Under the pieces are notes generated by a model. That model did no database searches and was not told where the DNA came from. It saw only the letters and a list, made by a program, of their open reading frames with translations. The position numbers were made by a program, and so were the translations under genes. This document shows, in pieces, positions 15,398 through 24,568 of a stretch of 64,000 nt of DNA. The stretch covers positions 434,001 to 498,000 of the forward strand of contig JADJLT010000006.1 in NCBI GenBank assembly GCA_016709965.1, written 5' to 3'. Source of the DNA: Betaproteobacteria bacterium. Lineage in GTDB: Bacteria; Pseudomonadota; Gammaproteobacteria; Burkholderiales; Rhodocyclaceae. How positions within the stretch are numbered: position 1 is the first letter of the stretch; every line of letters starts with the position of its first letter.

Positions 15398-15449
15398 CAT
15401 TAAGTCTGCGTGGGACACCTCACACAAACACCAATGACAGGAGACAAAC

Positions 15450-17597
15450 ATGCAAACCCAGCAGTCAAACGTACAGGTGATGGGCATCGATGCCGGCGGC
15501 ACGATGACCGATACCTTCTTTGTCCGGGCTGACGGCCGTTTCGTCGTCGGCAAGGCGCAAAGTAATCCCGGCGACGAATCGCTCGCCATCTACAACTCTT
15601 CGGTCGATGCCCTGGAGCACTGGGGCCGGACTGTCGATGACGTCTATCCCGAACTGGCGACCTGCGTCTATTCCGGCACCGCCATGCTCAACCGCATCCT
15701 GATGCGCAAGGGCCTCGACGTTGGCCTGATCTGCAACAAGGGTTTCGAGCAGATTCACTCGATGGGTCGCGCCCTGCAGAGCTATCTCGGCTACGCCCTG
15801 GAAGACCGCATCCACCTCAACACCCACCGTTACGACGAGCCACTGGTGCCAGTCTCCCGCACCCGCGGCGTCACCGAGCGGACGGATGTGCAAGGCAAGG
15901 TCGTTATCCCGCTGCGCGAAGAAGAGGTACGGCAGGCCGTCCGCGAACTGGTCGAAGCCGGCTCTCAGGCCATCGTGATTTGCCTGCTGCAATCCCACAA
16001 AAATGAAATCAGTGAGCAGCGCGCCCGCGATCTGGCCAATGATGAATTGAAGAAACTCAAGTCGGACATCCCGGTCTTCGCTTCGGTGGATTACTACCCG
16101 TCGCGCAAGGAAAGCCACCGGATGAACACGACGATCCTCGAAGCCTACGGCGCTGAACCTTCACGCCAGACGCTGAAGAAAGTCAGCGACCGCTTCAAGA
16201 AGCACGGCGCCAAGTTTGATCTGCGCGTCATGGCCACACACGGCGGCACGATCAGCTGGAAGGCCAAGGAACTGGCCCGCACGATTGTTTCCGGTCCGAT
16301 TGGCGGCGTCATCGGTTCCAAACTGCTCGGCGAATACCTCGGCGACGAAAACATTGCCTGTTCAGACATCGGCGGTACCAGCTTTGACGTGGCGCTGATC
16401 ACCAAGGGCAATTTCGCCATCAAGTCGGATCCTGACATGGCTCGCCTGGTCCTCTCGCTGCCGCTGGTCGCCATGGACTCGGTCGGTGCTGGTGCCGGCA
16501 GCTTCGTCCGCCTCGACCCGTACAGCAAGTCGATCAAGCTCGGCCCGGACAGCGCCGGCTACCGCGTCGGCACCTGCTGGCCGGAAAGCGGCCTGGATAC
16601 GGTCTCGGTTTCCGACTGCCACGTCGTCCTCGGCTATCTGAACCCGGATAATTTCCTCGGCGGCGCCATCAAGCTTGATGTGCAACGGGCTCGTGACCAC
16701 ATCAAGGCGCAGATTGCCGATCCGCTCGGCCTGTCGGTCGAAGATGCGGCGGCCGGCGTCATCGAACTGCTCGACCTGACGCTGTCCGAGTACCTGCGTG
16801 CCAACATCAGCGCCAAGGGCTACAACCCGGCTGAATTCACCTGCTTCTCCTACGGCGGGGCCGGCCCGGTGCATACCTATGGCTACACCGAAGGCGTCGG
16901 CTTCAAGGATGTGGTGGTGCCGGCCTGGGCGGCAGGATTCTCGGCTTTCGGCTGCGCCTGTGCCGACTTCGAGTACCGCTACGACAAATCGGTCGACCTC
17001 GGTGTTGCCCAATTTGCCAGCGACGAGCAAAAAGCCGCCGCCTGCGCAACCTTGCAGGAAGCCTGGGAAGAGCTGGCAACGAAGGTTATCGACGAGTTCG
17101 TCATCAATGGCTACAAGCCGGAAGACGTGATGTTGATCCCCGGTTACAAGATGCAGTACATGGGGCAACTCAACGACCTCGAAATCGTCTCGCCGGTTAC
17201 CAGCGCAGCCACTGCCGCTGACTGGCAACAGATTATCGAATCCTTCGAGAACACCTATGGCCGCGTTTATGCCAATTCGGCGCGCTCGCCGGAACTGGGC
17301 TTCTCGGTCACTGGTGCCATCCTGCGCGGCATGGTTGTAACGCAAAAGCCGGTGCTACCGGAAGACGCAGATGCCGGCCCGACGCCGCCCAAGGAAGCCT
17401 ATCTCGGCACCCGGCCGTTCTACCGTCACAAGAATTGGGTCGAAGCAGCGCTGTGGAAGATGGAGTCGCTAAAAGCCGGCAATCACATCGTCGGGCCCGC
17501 CATCATCGAATCCGACGCGACGACCTTCGTCGTGCCGGACGGCTTTGAAACCACGATCGACAAGCATCGCCTGTTCCATCTCAAAGAAGTCAAGTGA
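15450..17597 (+). CDS. acxA: acetone carboxylase beta subunit
   Basis: 715 residues, close to the known AcxA size. Acetone carboxylase (alpha2-beta2-gamma2) makes acetoacetate from acetone and bicarbonate with ATP hydrolysis to AMP and phosphate. The beta subunit belongs to the HyuA/hydantoinase-oxoprolinase superfamily with an actin-like ATP site: GIDAGGTMTDTFF (N-terminal phosphate loop), the segment DIGGTSFDVALI, and the Gly-rich YGGAGPVHTYG near the C-terminal third. Start ATG with AGGAGA upstream. The stop is 11 bases before the acxB start, and the acxB ribosome site overlaps the stop. First gene of the operon behind a sigma-54 promoter. Confidence 0.93.
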   Translation: MQTQQSNVQVMGIDAGGTMTDTFFVRADGRFVVGKAQSNPGDESLAIYNSSVDALEHWGRTVDDVYPELATCVYSGTAMLNRILMRKGLDVGLICNKGFEQIHSMGRALQSYLGYALEDRIHLNTHRYDEPLVPVSRTRGVTERTDVQGKVVIPLREEEVRQAVRELVEAGSQAIVICLLQSHKNEISEQRARDLANDELKKLKSDIPVFASVDYYPSRKESHRMNTTILEAYGAEPSRQTLKKVSDRFKKHGAKFDLRVMATHGGTISWKAKELARTIVSGPIGGVIGSKLLGEYLGDENIACSDIGGTSFDVALITKGNFAIKSDPDMARLVLSLPLVAMDSVGAGAGSFVRLDPYSKSIKLGPDSAGYRVGTCWPESGLDTVSVSDCHVVLGYLNPDNFLGGAIKLDVQRARDHIKAQIADPLGLSVEDAAAGVIELLDLTLSEYLRANISAKGYNPAEFTCFSYGGAGPVHTYGYTEGVGFKDVVVPAWAAGFSAFGCACADFEYRYDKSVDLGVAQFASDEQKAAACATLQEAWEELATKVIDEFVINGYKPEDVMLIPGYKMQYMGQLNDLEIVSPVTSAATAADWQQIIESFENTYGRVYANSARSPELGFSVTGAILRGMVVTQKPVLPEDADAGPTPPKEAYLGTRPFYRHKNWVEAALWKMESLKAGNHIVGPAIIESDATTFVVPDGFETTIDKHRLFHLKEVK

Positions 17598-17608
17598 GGA
17601 GACCCACC

Positions 17609-19933
17609 ATGAATATGATGAGCAAAAAAGATATCGGCATCGGCAACCTGCTGGCCAGCGGCATGACGCTGAAGCAGCACCGCGATGCAATTCTCGAGCG
17701 CACCCAGTCGACCGGTTTCTACAACGGCCTGGAAAATCTCGAATTCCGCGATAGCGACCCAATCGGCTACGAGAAGCTGTTCTCCAAACTGCGCGGCGGC
17801 CTGGTCCATGCCCGGGAAACAGCAAAAAAGATTGCCGCCAGCCCCATCGTCGAGCAGGAAGGCGAACTCTGCTTCACGCTCTACAACGCGGCCGGCGACT
17901 GCATTCTGACCTCGACCGGGATCATCATCCACGTCGGCACCATGGGCGCGGCGATCAAGTACATGATCGAGAACAACTGGGAAGCCAACCCGACGATCAA
18001 CCCCGGCGACATGTTCACGACCAATGACTGCGCCATCGGCAATGTTCACCCCTGCGACATCGCCACCATCGTGCCGATCTTCTGGGATGACAAGCTGATC
18101 GGCTGGGTCGGTGGCGTCACCCACGTCATCGATACCGGTGCCGTGACGCCCGGCTCGATGTCCACCGGGCAGACACAGCGTTTCGGCGATGGCTACATGA
18201 TCACCTGCCGCAAGACCGGCATCAACGACGAGCCGCTGCGCGACTGGCTACATGAGTCGCAGCGTTCGGTGCGCACGCCGAAATACTGGATTCTCGACGA
18301 GAAGACCCGGATCGCCGGTTGCCACATGATTCGCCAGCTGGTCGAAGAAGTGATTCACGCCGACGGCCTCGAAGCCTACGAGAAATTCTCGGCAGAAGTC
18401 ATCGAGGAGGGCCGTCGCGGTCTGATGAGCCGGATCAAGGCAATGACCCTGCCCGGCAAATACCGCAAGTTGTCCTTCGTTGATGTGCCGTTCAAGCATG
18501 AAGACATCCAGGTTTCCAACGCCTTCGCCAAGCTCGACTCGATCATGCACTCGCCGGTCGAAATGACCATCAAGCCGGACGGCAAGTGGCGTCTCGACTT
18601 CGAAGGCGCCAGCCGCTGGGGCTGGCATACCTTCAATGCCCACCAGGTGGCTTTCACCTCGGGCATTTGGGTCATGATGTCGCAGACGCTGGTGCCGACC
18701 CAGCGCATCAACGACGGCGCCTACTTCGCCACCGAGTTCCACCTGCCCAAGGGCACCTGGTGCAACCCGGATGACCGGCGCACCGGCCATGCCTATGCCT
18801 GGCACTTCCTGGTCTCCGGCTGGGCGGCGCTGTGGCGCGGCCTGAGCCAGTCCTACTTTAGCCGCGGCTATCTCGAAGAGGTCAATGCCGGCAACGCCAA
18901 CACCTCCAACTGGCTGCAGGGCGGCGGTATTAACCAGGACGGCGAGATCCACGCGGTTAACAGCTTCGAGGCTTCGTCGTGCGGTACCGGTGCCTGCGCC
19001 GTCAAGGACGGTCTGAACCACGCCGCCGCCATCTGGAATCCGGAAGGCGACATGGGCGACATCGAAATTTGGGAAATGGCCGAACCGCTGCTATATCTCG
19101 GGCGCAACGTCAAATCCAACTCCGGCGGCTACGGCAAATACCGCGGCGGCTGTGGTTTCGAAACGCTGCGCATGGTCTGGAACGCCCAGGACTGGACGAT
19201 GTTCTTCATGGGCAATGGCTACATGAACAGTGACTGGGGCATGATGGGCGGCTACCCATCGGCAACCGGCTACCGTTTCGAAGCCCACGACACCGGGCTG
19301 GAGCGCCGGATTGCCAATGGTGAAGGCCTGCCGCTGGGCGGCGACATCGATCCAAGTGCCCCCACTTACGAGCACAACATCGATGCCACCGCCAAGGTCA
19401 AGCGCGACAAGCAGTGCATGACGACAGAGGACTGCTATGACAACCATGACCTCTATCTGAACTATCTGCGTGGCGGCCCTGGCTTCGGCGACCCGATCGA
19501 CCGTGATGTCAAAGCTATCGAAGCCGACCTGAACCAGAAGTTCCTGCTGCCGGAATACGCACAAAAGGTTTATGGCGCGGTGTTCAGCCAGGATGCCAAG
19601 GGCGTGTTTGTCATCGATGCCGCCAAGACCCAGGCCCGTCGTGGCGAAATGCGCAAGGAACGTCTGGCCCGTGCCCTGCCGACCCGTGAGTGGATGAAGG
19701 AAGAGCGCGAACGGATCATCAACAAGCATGCAGCCGTGCAGGTCCAGCACATGTTCGCCACCAGCTTCGGACTGTCCGAAAAATTCACCAAAGAGTTCAA
19801 GGATTTCTGGAACCTGCCGGCTGACTGGCAATTGCTGGAAGACGAGCTGGGCGTCCCGACCTACGGCTCCAAGCACCGCATGGATCTCTCGCTGATGCCC
19901 GACGTGACGACCGTCGTCCAGGTCGAAGAGTAA
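17609..19933 (+). CDS. acxB: acetone carboxylase alpha subunit
   Basis: 774 residues from ATG at 17609, chosen because GAGGAGA lies just before it; the GTG at 17594 overlaps acxA and precedes that site. The sequence is HyuB-like (hydantoinase B/oxoprolinase), carrying the carboxylation centre of the complex, which in characterised acetone carboxylases contains manganese. Visible features include TNDCAIGNVHPCD, WVGGVTHVIDTG, SSCGTGACAVKDG, NSGGYGKYRGGCGFE and a C-terminal helical tail. Length matches characterised acetone carboxylase alpha subunits. No frameshift or truncation. Confidence 0.93.
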   Translation: MNMMSKKDIGIGNLLASGMTLKQHRDAILERTQSTGFYNGLENLEFRDSDPIGYEKLFSKLRGGLVHARETAKKIAASPIVEQEGELCFTLYNAAGDCILTSTGIIIHVGTMGAAIKYMIENNWEANPTINPGDMFTTNDCAIGNVHPCDIATIVPIFWDDKLIGWVGGVTHVIDTGAVTPGSMSTGQTQRFGDGYMITCRKTGINDEPLRDWLHESQRSVRTPKYWILDEKTRIAGCHMIRQLVEEVIHADGLEAYEKFSAEVIEEGRRGLMSRIKAMTLPGKYRKLSFVDVPFKHEDIQVSNAFAKLDSIMHSPVEMTIKPDGKWRLDFEGASRWGWHTFNAHQVAFTSGIWVMMSQTLVPTQRINDGAYFATEFHLPKGTWCNPDDRRTGHAYAWHFLVSGWAALWRGLSQSYFSRGYLEEVNAGNANTSNWLQGGGINQDGEIHAVNSFEASSCGTGACAVKDGLNHAAAIWNPEGDMGDIEIWEMAEPLLYLGRNVKSNSGGYGKYRGGCGFETLRMVWNAQDWTMFFMGNGYMNSDWGMMGGYPSATGYRFEAHDTGLERRIANGEGLPLGGDIDPSAPTYEHNIDATAKVKRDKQCMTTEDCYDNHDLYLNYLRGGPGFGDPIDRDVKAIEADLNQKFLLPEYAQKVYGAVFSQDAKGVFVIDAAKTQARRGEMRKERLARALPTREWMKEERERIINKHAAVQVQHMFATSFGLSEKFTKEFKDFWNLPADWQLLEDELGVPTYGSKHRMDLSLMPDVTTVVQVEE

Positions 19934-19969
19934 TACGCGCAATCGATTATCTGAATCAAGGAGACAAAA

Positions 19970-20473
19970 ATGTCATATACCAATGAACAGGTTTCACATC
20001 TGATCGAAGGCTCGCTGGACTGGGAAACGACTTTCCGCATGCTGTCGATGCCCAAGGACAACAGCCGCTTCGAACAGTATCTCGCGGCACTGCAGGCCAA
20101 GGTCAGCTTCAAGGACCGCATCGTTCTGCCCTTGGCACCGCACATGTACATCGTGCAGTCGGCCAAGACCAAGCAATGGATCATCAAATGCGATTGCGGC
20201 CACGAGTTCTGCGACTACAAGGAGAACTGGAAGCTGCACGCCTCGATCTACGTGCGTGACACCGAAGAAGCGATGACCGAGGTCTATCCCAGCCTGATGG
20301 CGCCGGATACCCAGTGGCAGGTCTACCGCGAGTACTTCTGCCCGACCTGCGGCACGCTGCACGATGTCGAGGCACCGACCCCGTGGTACCCGGTGATTCA
20401 CGACTTTGAGCCGGACATCGAGGCCTTCTACAAGGAATGGGTGCATATGCCGGTTCCCGAGCGAGCTGACTAA
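19970..20473 (+). CDS. acxC: acetone carboxylase gamma subunit
   Basis: 167 residues, the normal AcxC size. Cys pairs CDCGHEFC and CPTCGTLH give a zinc-ribbon-like arrangement, and the C-terminal HDFEPDIEAFYKEW is typical of the family. It is the small structural subunit of the acetone carboxylase complex. AAGGAGA stands before the ATG, 36 bases after acxB. A strong terminator follows, so acxABC is a unit. Confidence 0.92.
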   Translation: MSYTNEQVSHLIEGSLDWETTFRMLSMPKDNSRFEQYLAALQAKVSFKDRIVLPLAPHMYIVQSAKTKQWIIKCDCGHEFCDYKENWKLHASIYVRDTEEAMTEVYPSLMAPDTQWQVYREYFCPTCGTLHDVEAPTPWYPVIHDFEPDIEAFYKEWVHMPVPERAD

Positions 20474-20487
20474 AAGCGCAGTCACGA

Positions 20488-20512
20488 GGGGCCGGGAAAC
20501 CGGCCCCTTTTT
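20488..20512 (+). terminator. rho-independent terminator of acxABC
   Basis: Perfect 8-base stem GGGGCCGG / CCGGCCCC around a GAAA tetraloop (20496-20499), followed by TTTTT. It separates acxABC from the CoA-transferase gene, so the latter is transcribed by read-through or its own promoter. Confidence 0.93.
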
Positions 20513-20560
20513 CAGATTGAGGACATATCAGCGATACAAAATAGTAGGGGACTGCACAAG

Positions 20561-21949
20561 ATGAACAAGGTGTATTCAACAAGTGGCGCCGCGCTCGAAG
20601 GCCTGCTTTTCGACGGCATGACCGTCGCCGCTGGCGGCTTCGGCCTCTGCGGCATTCCGGAAAACCTGATCGAGGGCATGCTGAAAGCCGGCACCCGCGA
20701 TCTGACCATCGTCGGCAACAATGCCGGGGTGGACGATTTCGGCATGGGGCCATTACTCAAGACGCGGCAGGTGAAGAAGGTCGTTGCCTCCTATGTCGGC
20801 GAAAACAAGGAGTTCGAACGCCAGGTGCTGGCCGGCGAACTCGAACTCGAACTGGTACCGCAGGGCACTCTGGCCGAACGGCTGCGGGCCGGCGGCGCCG
20901 GCATCCCCGGCTTCTACACGCGGACGGCCTACGGCACGCGGCTGGCCGAAGGCAAGGAAACCCGCGACTTCGATGGCAAGGACTACGTGCTCGAACCAGC
21001 GATCCAGGCCGACCTGGCCATCGTCAAGGCTTGGAAAGGCGACCGCGCCGGTAACCTCGTCTTCCGCAAGACAGCGCGCAACTTCAATCCAATGATCGCC
21101 ACCTGCGGCACCGTCACCGTGGCCGAAGTCGAGGAACTGGTCGAGGTCGGCGACATCGATCCGGACCAGATCCATACGCCGGGCATCTATATCGACCGGA
21201 TCATTCAAGGCAGCGGTTACCAGAAGCGCATTGAGTTCCGCACCACGGCCGATGCTGCGCTGGCCGGCAAGCACGACCCGGCGCGCGAACGCATGGCCCG
21301 GCGCGCTGCGCTTGAGTTACGCAATGGTTACTACGTCAATCTCGGCATTGGCATCCCGACACTGGTGGCCAACTACATCCCCGAAGACATCAAGGTCACC
21401 CTGCAATCGGAAAACGGCCTGCTCGGCATCGGCCCTTTCCCATCCGGCGAGCATGTTGACGCCGACCTGATCAACGCCGGCAAGCAAACCATCACCAGCA
21501 TTCCCGGCAGCAGCTTCTTCTCCAGCGCCGACTCCTTCGCGATGATCCGCGGCGGCCACGTCGATCTTTCCATCCTCGGCGGGCTGGAAGTCTCGGAAAG
21601 CGGCGACCTAGCCAACTGGATGGTGCCCGGCAAGATGGTCAAAGGGCCAGGCGGCGCCATGGATCTGGTCTCCGGTGTCGGGCGGGTGATTGTCCTCATG
21701 GAGCACACGGCCAAGGACGGTTCGCCGAAAATACTGCCGCACTGCAGCCTGCCACTGACCGGCAAGGGCGTGGTGGAGATGATCATCACCGATCTCTGCG
21801 TCTTCACAGTGAACCCCGGCGGCGGCCTGACTTTGATCGAACTGCAGCCAGGAATATCAGTGGACGAGGTTGCGGCGAAAACGGGTTGCCCGTTTGCCGT
21901 GCGTCTGGGCTTGCTGACGCGAGCACCGGAACTCGTTTCCTGCTCCTGA
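20561..21949 (+). CDS. 3-oxoacid CoA-transferase, A and B subunits fused
   Basis: 462 residues carrying both halves of a class I CoA-transferase in one chain. The N-terminal half has GGFGLCGIPENLI and VGNNAGVDDFG; the C-terminal half (from about 245) has GIGIPTLVANYI, the active-site SENGLLGIGP with the CoA-thioester Glu, and GGHVDLSILGGLEVS. Succinyl-CoA:acetoacetate transferases of this kind make acetoacetyl-CoA. Bacteria usually encode two separate subunits; a single chain is the arrangement of mitochondrial SCOT. Placed after acxABC it would activate the acetoacetate formed from acetone. Start ATG with AGGGGA about 10 bases upstream. Exact substrate is inferred from context. Confidence 0.88.
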   Translation: MNKVYSTSGAALEGLLFDGMTVAAGGFGLCGIPENLIEGMLKAGTRDLTIVGNNAGVDDFGMGPLLKTRQVKKVVASYVGENKEFERQVLAGELELELVPQGTLAERLRAGGAGIPGFYTRTAYGTRLAEGKETRDFDGKDYVLEPAIQADLAIVKAWKGDRAGNLVFRKTARNFNPMIATCGTVTVAEVEELVEVGDIDPDQIHTPGIYIDRIIQGSGYQKRIEFRTTADAALAGKHDPARERMARRAALELRNGYYVNLGIGIPTLVANYIPEDIKVTLQSENGLLGIGPFPSGEHVDADLINAGKQTITSIPGSSFFSSADSFAMIRGGHVDLSILGGLEVSESGDLANWMVPGKMVKGPGGAMDLVSGVGRVIVLMEHTAKDGSPKILPHCSLPLTGKGVVEMIITDLCVFTVNPGGGLTLIELQPGISVDEVAAKTGCPFAVRLGLLTRAPELVSCS

Positions 21950-22153
21950 ACCGAACAATGGGAACAGTCGGCAATGGACTGCCGCAAGCCGGCAGTCCAC
22001 GCGCCGCCATTGCCCTGATCGGTGAACTTTGGGATATTGAGTGTGGGCACCTGCTTGGGGAAATCTCGCGGGGCGAGCACCAGCGAGCTGTAAAGGCTCT
22101 ACGCGACCGGCATGAAAACAGCAGCACGATAGTACGCACCAAGGGAAAAATCG

Positions 22154-22519
22154 ATGAGTGATGCTTATAAAAATGGAATGAAAGTCCGCCGTGAGGTCAT
22201 GGGAGATGAATTTGTCGACCGTGCATTGGCCAACGCCAGCGAGTTTTCCCAGCCATTACAGGATTTCATTACCGAGAACGCCTGGGGCAGCGTCTGGTGC
22301 CGCCCCGGACTCGAACTTAAAACGCGCAGTCTGATCACCGTAGCCATGCTCACCGCCCTCGGCCGGCAACACGAGCTACGTGGTCATGTCCGTGGTGCAC
22401 TCAATAACGGCGCAACCGCGGAGGAAATCCGGGAAGTCATCTTGCATGCCACCGTCTATTGCGGCGTTCCGCTAGCTGCTGATGCCATGCGAACAGCGGA
22501 GTCCGTGCTTTCCGAATGA
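22154..22519 (+). CDS. carboxymuconolactone decarboxylase family protein (PcaC-like)
   Basis: 121 residues, about the size of PcaC (4-carboxymuconolactone decarboxylase) and small AhpD-like proteins. It shows LKTRSLITVAMLTALGRQHELRGHVRGALNNGAT, with the conserved Glu and His, and ILHATVYCGVPLAADA near the end. It lacks the AhpD CxxC pair, favouring a decarboxylase/lactone role over peroxide reduction. No other protocatechuate-pathway gene is nearby, so the true substrate is open. The 204 bases before it hold no gene. Confidence 0.82.
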   Translation: MSDAYKNGMKVRREVMGDEFVDRALANASEFSQPLQDFITENAWGSVWCRPGLELKTRSLITVAMLTALGRQHELRGHVRGALNNGATAEEIREVILHATVYCGVPLAADAMRTAESVLSE

Positions 22520-22699
22520 AATAATCTGCGATTTATATGTTGTGAATTAATGTCTTACTGCGTATCCATGACAGATGAAGACGTAAAATTTCATGGTGGT
22601 TTTGTATCGGCGGATTTAACTTGCTGACGTTCTTCTATGCTCTGGCGTACTGATAAATTCAAAGCGTTCCGTCAAGGCGACGACGAACGCAGGGACGCT

Positions 22700-23635
22700 T
22701 CAGTATGCACTGAAGCGCTGCGCCATCTTGTGCTTGCGGAAATAGGACACGACGAAATCGATGAAAGCACGGCTCTTTGCCGGCAGTAGCTTCTGCGCCG
22801 AAAAGTAGAGCGAAAGGGCGCCGGCATCGGCATACCAGTCAGGCAGGACGCGGACGAGCCGCTTGTTGGCGAGATAGGGCTGGGCGTTGGGCATGCTGGT
22901 GACGGCAATGCCCAGGTCCTGCTCGGCTGCCTCGAGCGAAGCGGCTGGGTCGCTCATGGTCATGCGGATTTGCATGTCTATTGGCATCTGTTCCTTGCGG
23001 CGTGCATCCTTGCTGTTGATTAGCCCCCACGGACGGATACGCCCGGTTTGCGGCGAGCGAATGAATATGCCGGCATGCTGCTTGAGTTGATCTGGATGCG
23101 TGATTGCCGGCCGAGCCGCGAGGTAGGCCGTAGAGGCGAGCAAAACGATGTGTGCCGGCGCCAGTGTGCGGGCGACCAGGCCGGGAGGAAGCTCGAAGCC
23201 GCCGCCGATGGCGGCGTCAAAGCCTTCCGCGATTAGATCAACCTGACGATTGTCAAAGTGCCAGTCTGGCACGATGGCTGGATGCTGGGCGAGAAAGTCG
23301 CTCAATAGGGGCACGATGTGTTCGCGCCCAAAGGCGTTGCCCATGCTCACCTTAAGCGTGCCAGCGGCTTGTCCTTCAGCATCGGCTAGGTTGGCGACCG
23401 CGCTCTGTATGGTCGCCAGGCTACCGCTGACCTCGGCCAGGAAACGCGTGCCCGCTTCGGTCAGGCGGAGGCTGCGCGTGCTGCGCTGGAACAGGCGAAT
23501 GCCCAGGCTGACCTCCAGCTTGGCCACGTTCTTGCCCACAGCGGCCGAGGTCAAACCCAGGCGCCGCGCCGCTTCGGAGAAGCTACCGGCTTCAGCGCTG
23601 CGGACGAAGCACTCGATACTGCCTAATGTTTCCAT
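22700..23635 (-). CDS. LysR-family transcriptional regulator
   Basis: 311 residues. The N-terminal winged helix is typical (IECFVRSAEAGSFSEAARRLGLTSAAVGKNVAKLEVSLGIRLF... then RSTRSLRLTEAG), followed by a two-lobed effector domain to residue 300. It is divergent from the SDR gene at 23789, and a perfect palindrome in the 153-base gap is the natural binding site. It probably controls that gene and its own expression; the ligand cannot be told. Confidence 0.92.
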   Translation of the reverse strand: METLGSIECFVRSAEAGSFSEAARRLGLTSAAVGKNVAKLEVSLGIRLFQRSTRSLRLTEAGTRFLAEVSGSLATIQSAVANLADAEGQAAGTLKVSMGNAFGREHIVPLLSDFLAQHPAIVPDWHFDNRQVDLIAEGFDAAIGGGFELPPGLVARTLAPAHIVLLASTAYLAARPAITHPDQLKQHAGIFIRSPQTGRIRPWGLINSKDARRKEQMPIDMQIRMTMSDPAASLEAAEQDLGIAVTSMPNAQPYLANKRLVRVLPDWYADAGALSLYFSAQKLLPAKSRAFIDFVVSYFRKHKMAQRFSAY

Positions 23636-23666
23636 GCGCCTTTCAGGCCAAATCCAGCCTGCCTAT

Positions 23667-23685
23667 TTCAAACCATTAGTTTGAA
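23667..23685. promoter_or_regulatory. candidate LysR operator
   Basis: TTCAAAC-N5-GTTTGAA, a perfect 7-base inverted repeat in the gap between the divergent LysR and SDR genes, with the T-N11-A spacing seen in LysR recognition sites. It lies just upstream of AT-rich TAGAATATAAG, a plausible -10 region for the SDR gene. Confidence 0.55.
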
Positions 23686-23788
23686 TAGAATATAAGGATT
23701 CATGGCTTATCACAACACAATGATCGGCGGATAGTTTGCTCCATGGCGCAGCGATATTGCGAAGCCAAACCACTCCAGGAGTTACATC

Positions 23789-24568
23789 ATGTCGAAGCAA
23801 GCTCAAAACGTAAAAGCTCAAGTCAATCATCTGGCCGGCAAGGTCGCTTTTGTTCAGGGAGGATCGCGCGGCATTGGCGCTGCCATTGTCAAGCGGCTGG
23901 CTCGTGACGGTGCTGCCGTAGCGCTGACCTATGCCAACTCAGCTGACAAGGCACAGGAAGTCGTCAAGGAGATCGAAGCCATCGGCGGTCGCGCCATTGC
24001 GATCAAGGCCGACAGCGCCGATGCCAAGCAGATCAAAGCCGCCGTGCAGGTAGCCGCCGATACCTACGGCAAGATTGATATCCTGGTGAACAACGCCGGC
24101 GTACTGGCCTTGGGCAATGTCGCCGACGCAGAGATCTCGCTCGAAGAGATTGATCGCACCCTGGCCGTGAATGTGCGTAGCGTGATCGTCGCCTCGCAGG
24201 CGGTGGTCACGCACATGGACAAGGGTGGCCGCATCATTACGATCGGTAGCACCAACGCCGACCGCATGCCCTTCCAGGGCGGCTCGATATACGCCATGAG
24301 CAAGTCCGCCATCGTCGGTCTGACCAAAGGCCTGGCGCGCGATCTCGGTCCGCTCGGTATTACCGTCAATAACATTCAGCCCGGCCCGATCGACACCGAG
24401 ATGAATCCGGACAGCGGTGATTTTGCGCAGACATTGAAGGGCCTGATGGCACTGCCGCGCTACGGCACGGTAGAGGAAGTGGCGAGCTTTGCTGCATATT
24501 TGGCCGGCCCCGAGGCTGCCTACATCACCGGTGCCAGCCTGCTGATTGATGGCGGATTTTCCGCCTGA
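23789..24568 (+). CDS. short-chain dehydrogenase/reductase
   Basis: 259 residues, classical SDR size. Cofactor motif GGSRGIG (TGxxxGIG type, Gln in place of the usual Thr before it), the NNAG structural motif (DILVNNAGVLALG), catalytic Ser in IGSTNADR, and the YAMSK catalytic Tyr-Lys. NPGPIDTEM-type loop reads QPGPIDTEMNP. The basic residue after the second Gly suggests NADP(H) preference (inference). Start ATG with AGGAG. Substrate unknown; divergent LysR gene is the likely regulator. Confidence 0.9.
   Translation: MSKQAQNVKAQVNHLAGKVAFVQGGSRGIGAAIVKRLARDGAAVALTYANSADKAQEVVKEIEAIGGRAIAIKADSADAKQIKAAVQVAADTYGKIDILVNNAGVLALGNVADAEISLEEIDRTLAVNVRSVIVASQAVVTHMDKGGRIITIGSTNADRMPFQGGSIYAMSKSAIVGLTKGLARDLGPLGITVNNIQPGPIDTEMNPDSGDFAQTLKGLMALPRYGTVEEVASFAAYLAGPEAAYITGASLLIDGGFSA

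Larger units (their letters stand above)
15095..15449. other. acxR-acxA divergent control region
   Basis: 355 bases between divergent genes. It holds the -24/-12 promoter of acxABC (15383-15397), a near-palindrome that may be the activator site (15237-15253), and related half-sites ending GGACA near 15276-15283 and 15297-15304. The acxA ribosome site AGGAGA lies just before 15450. No open frame of interest. Confidence 0.6.
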
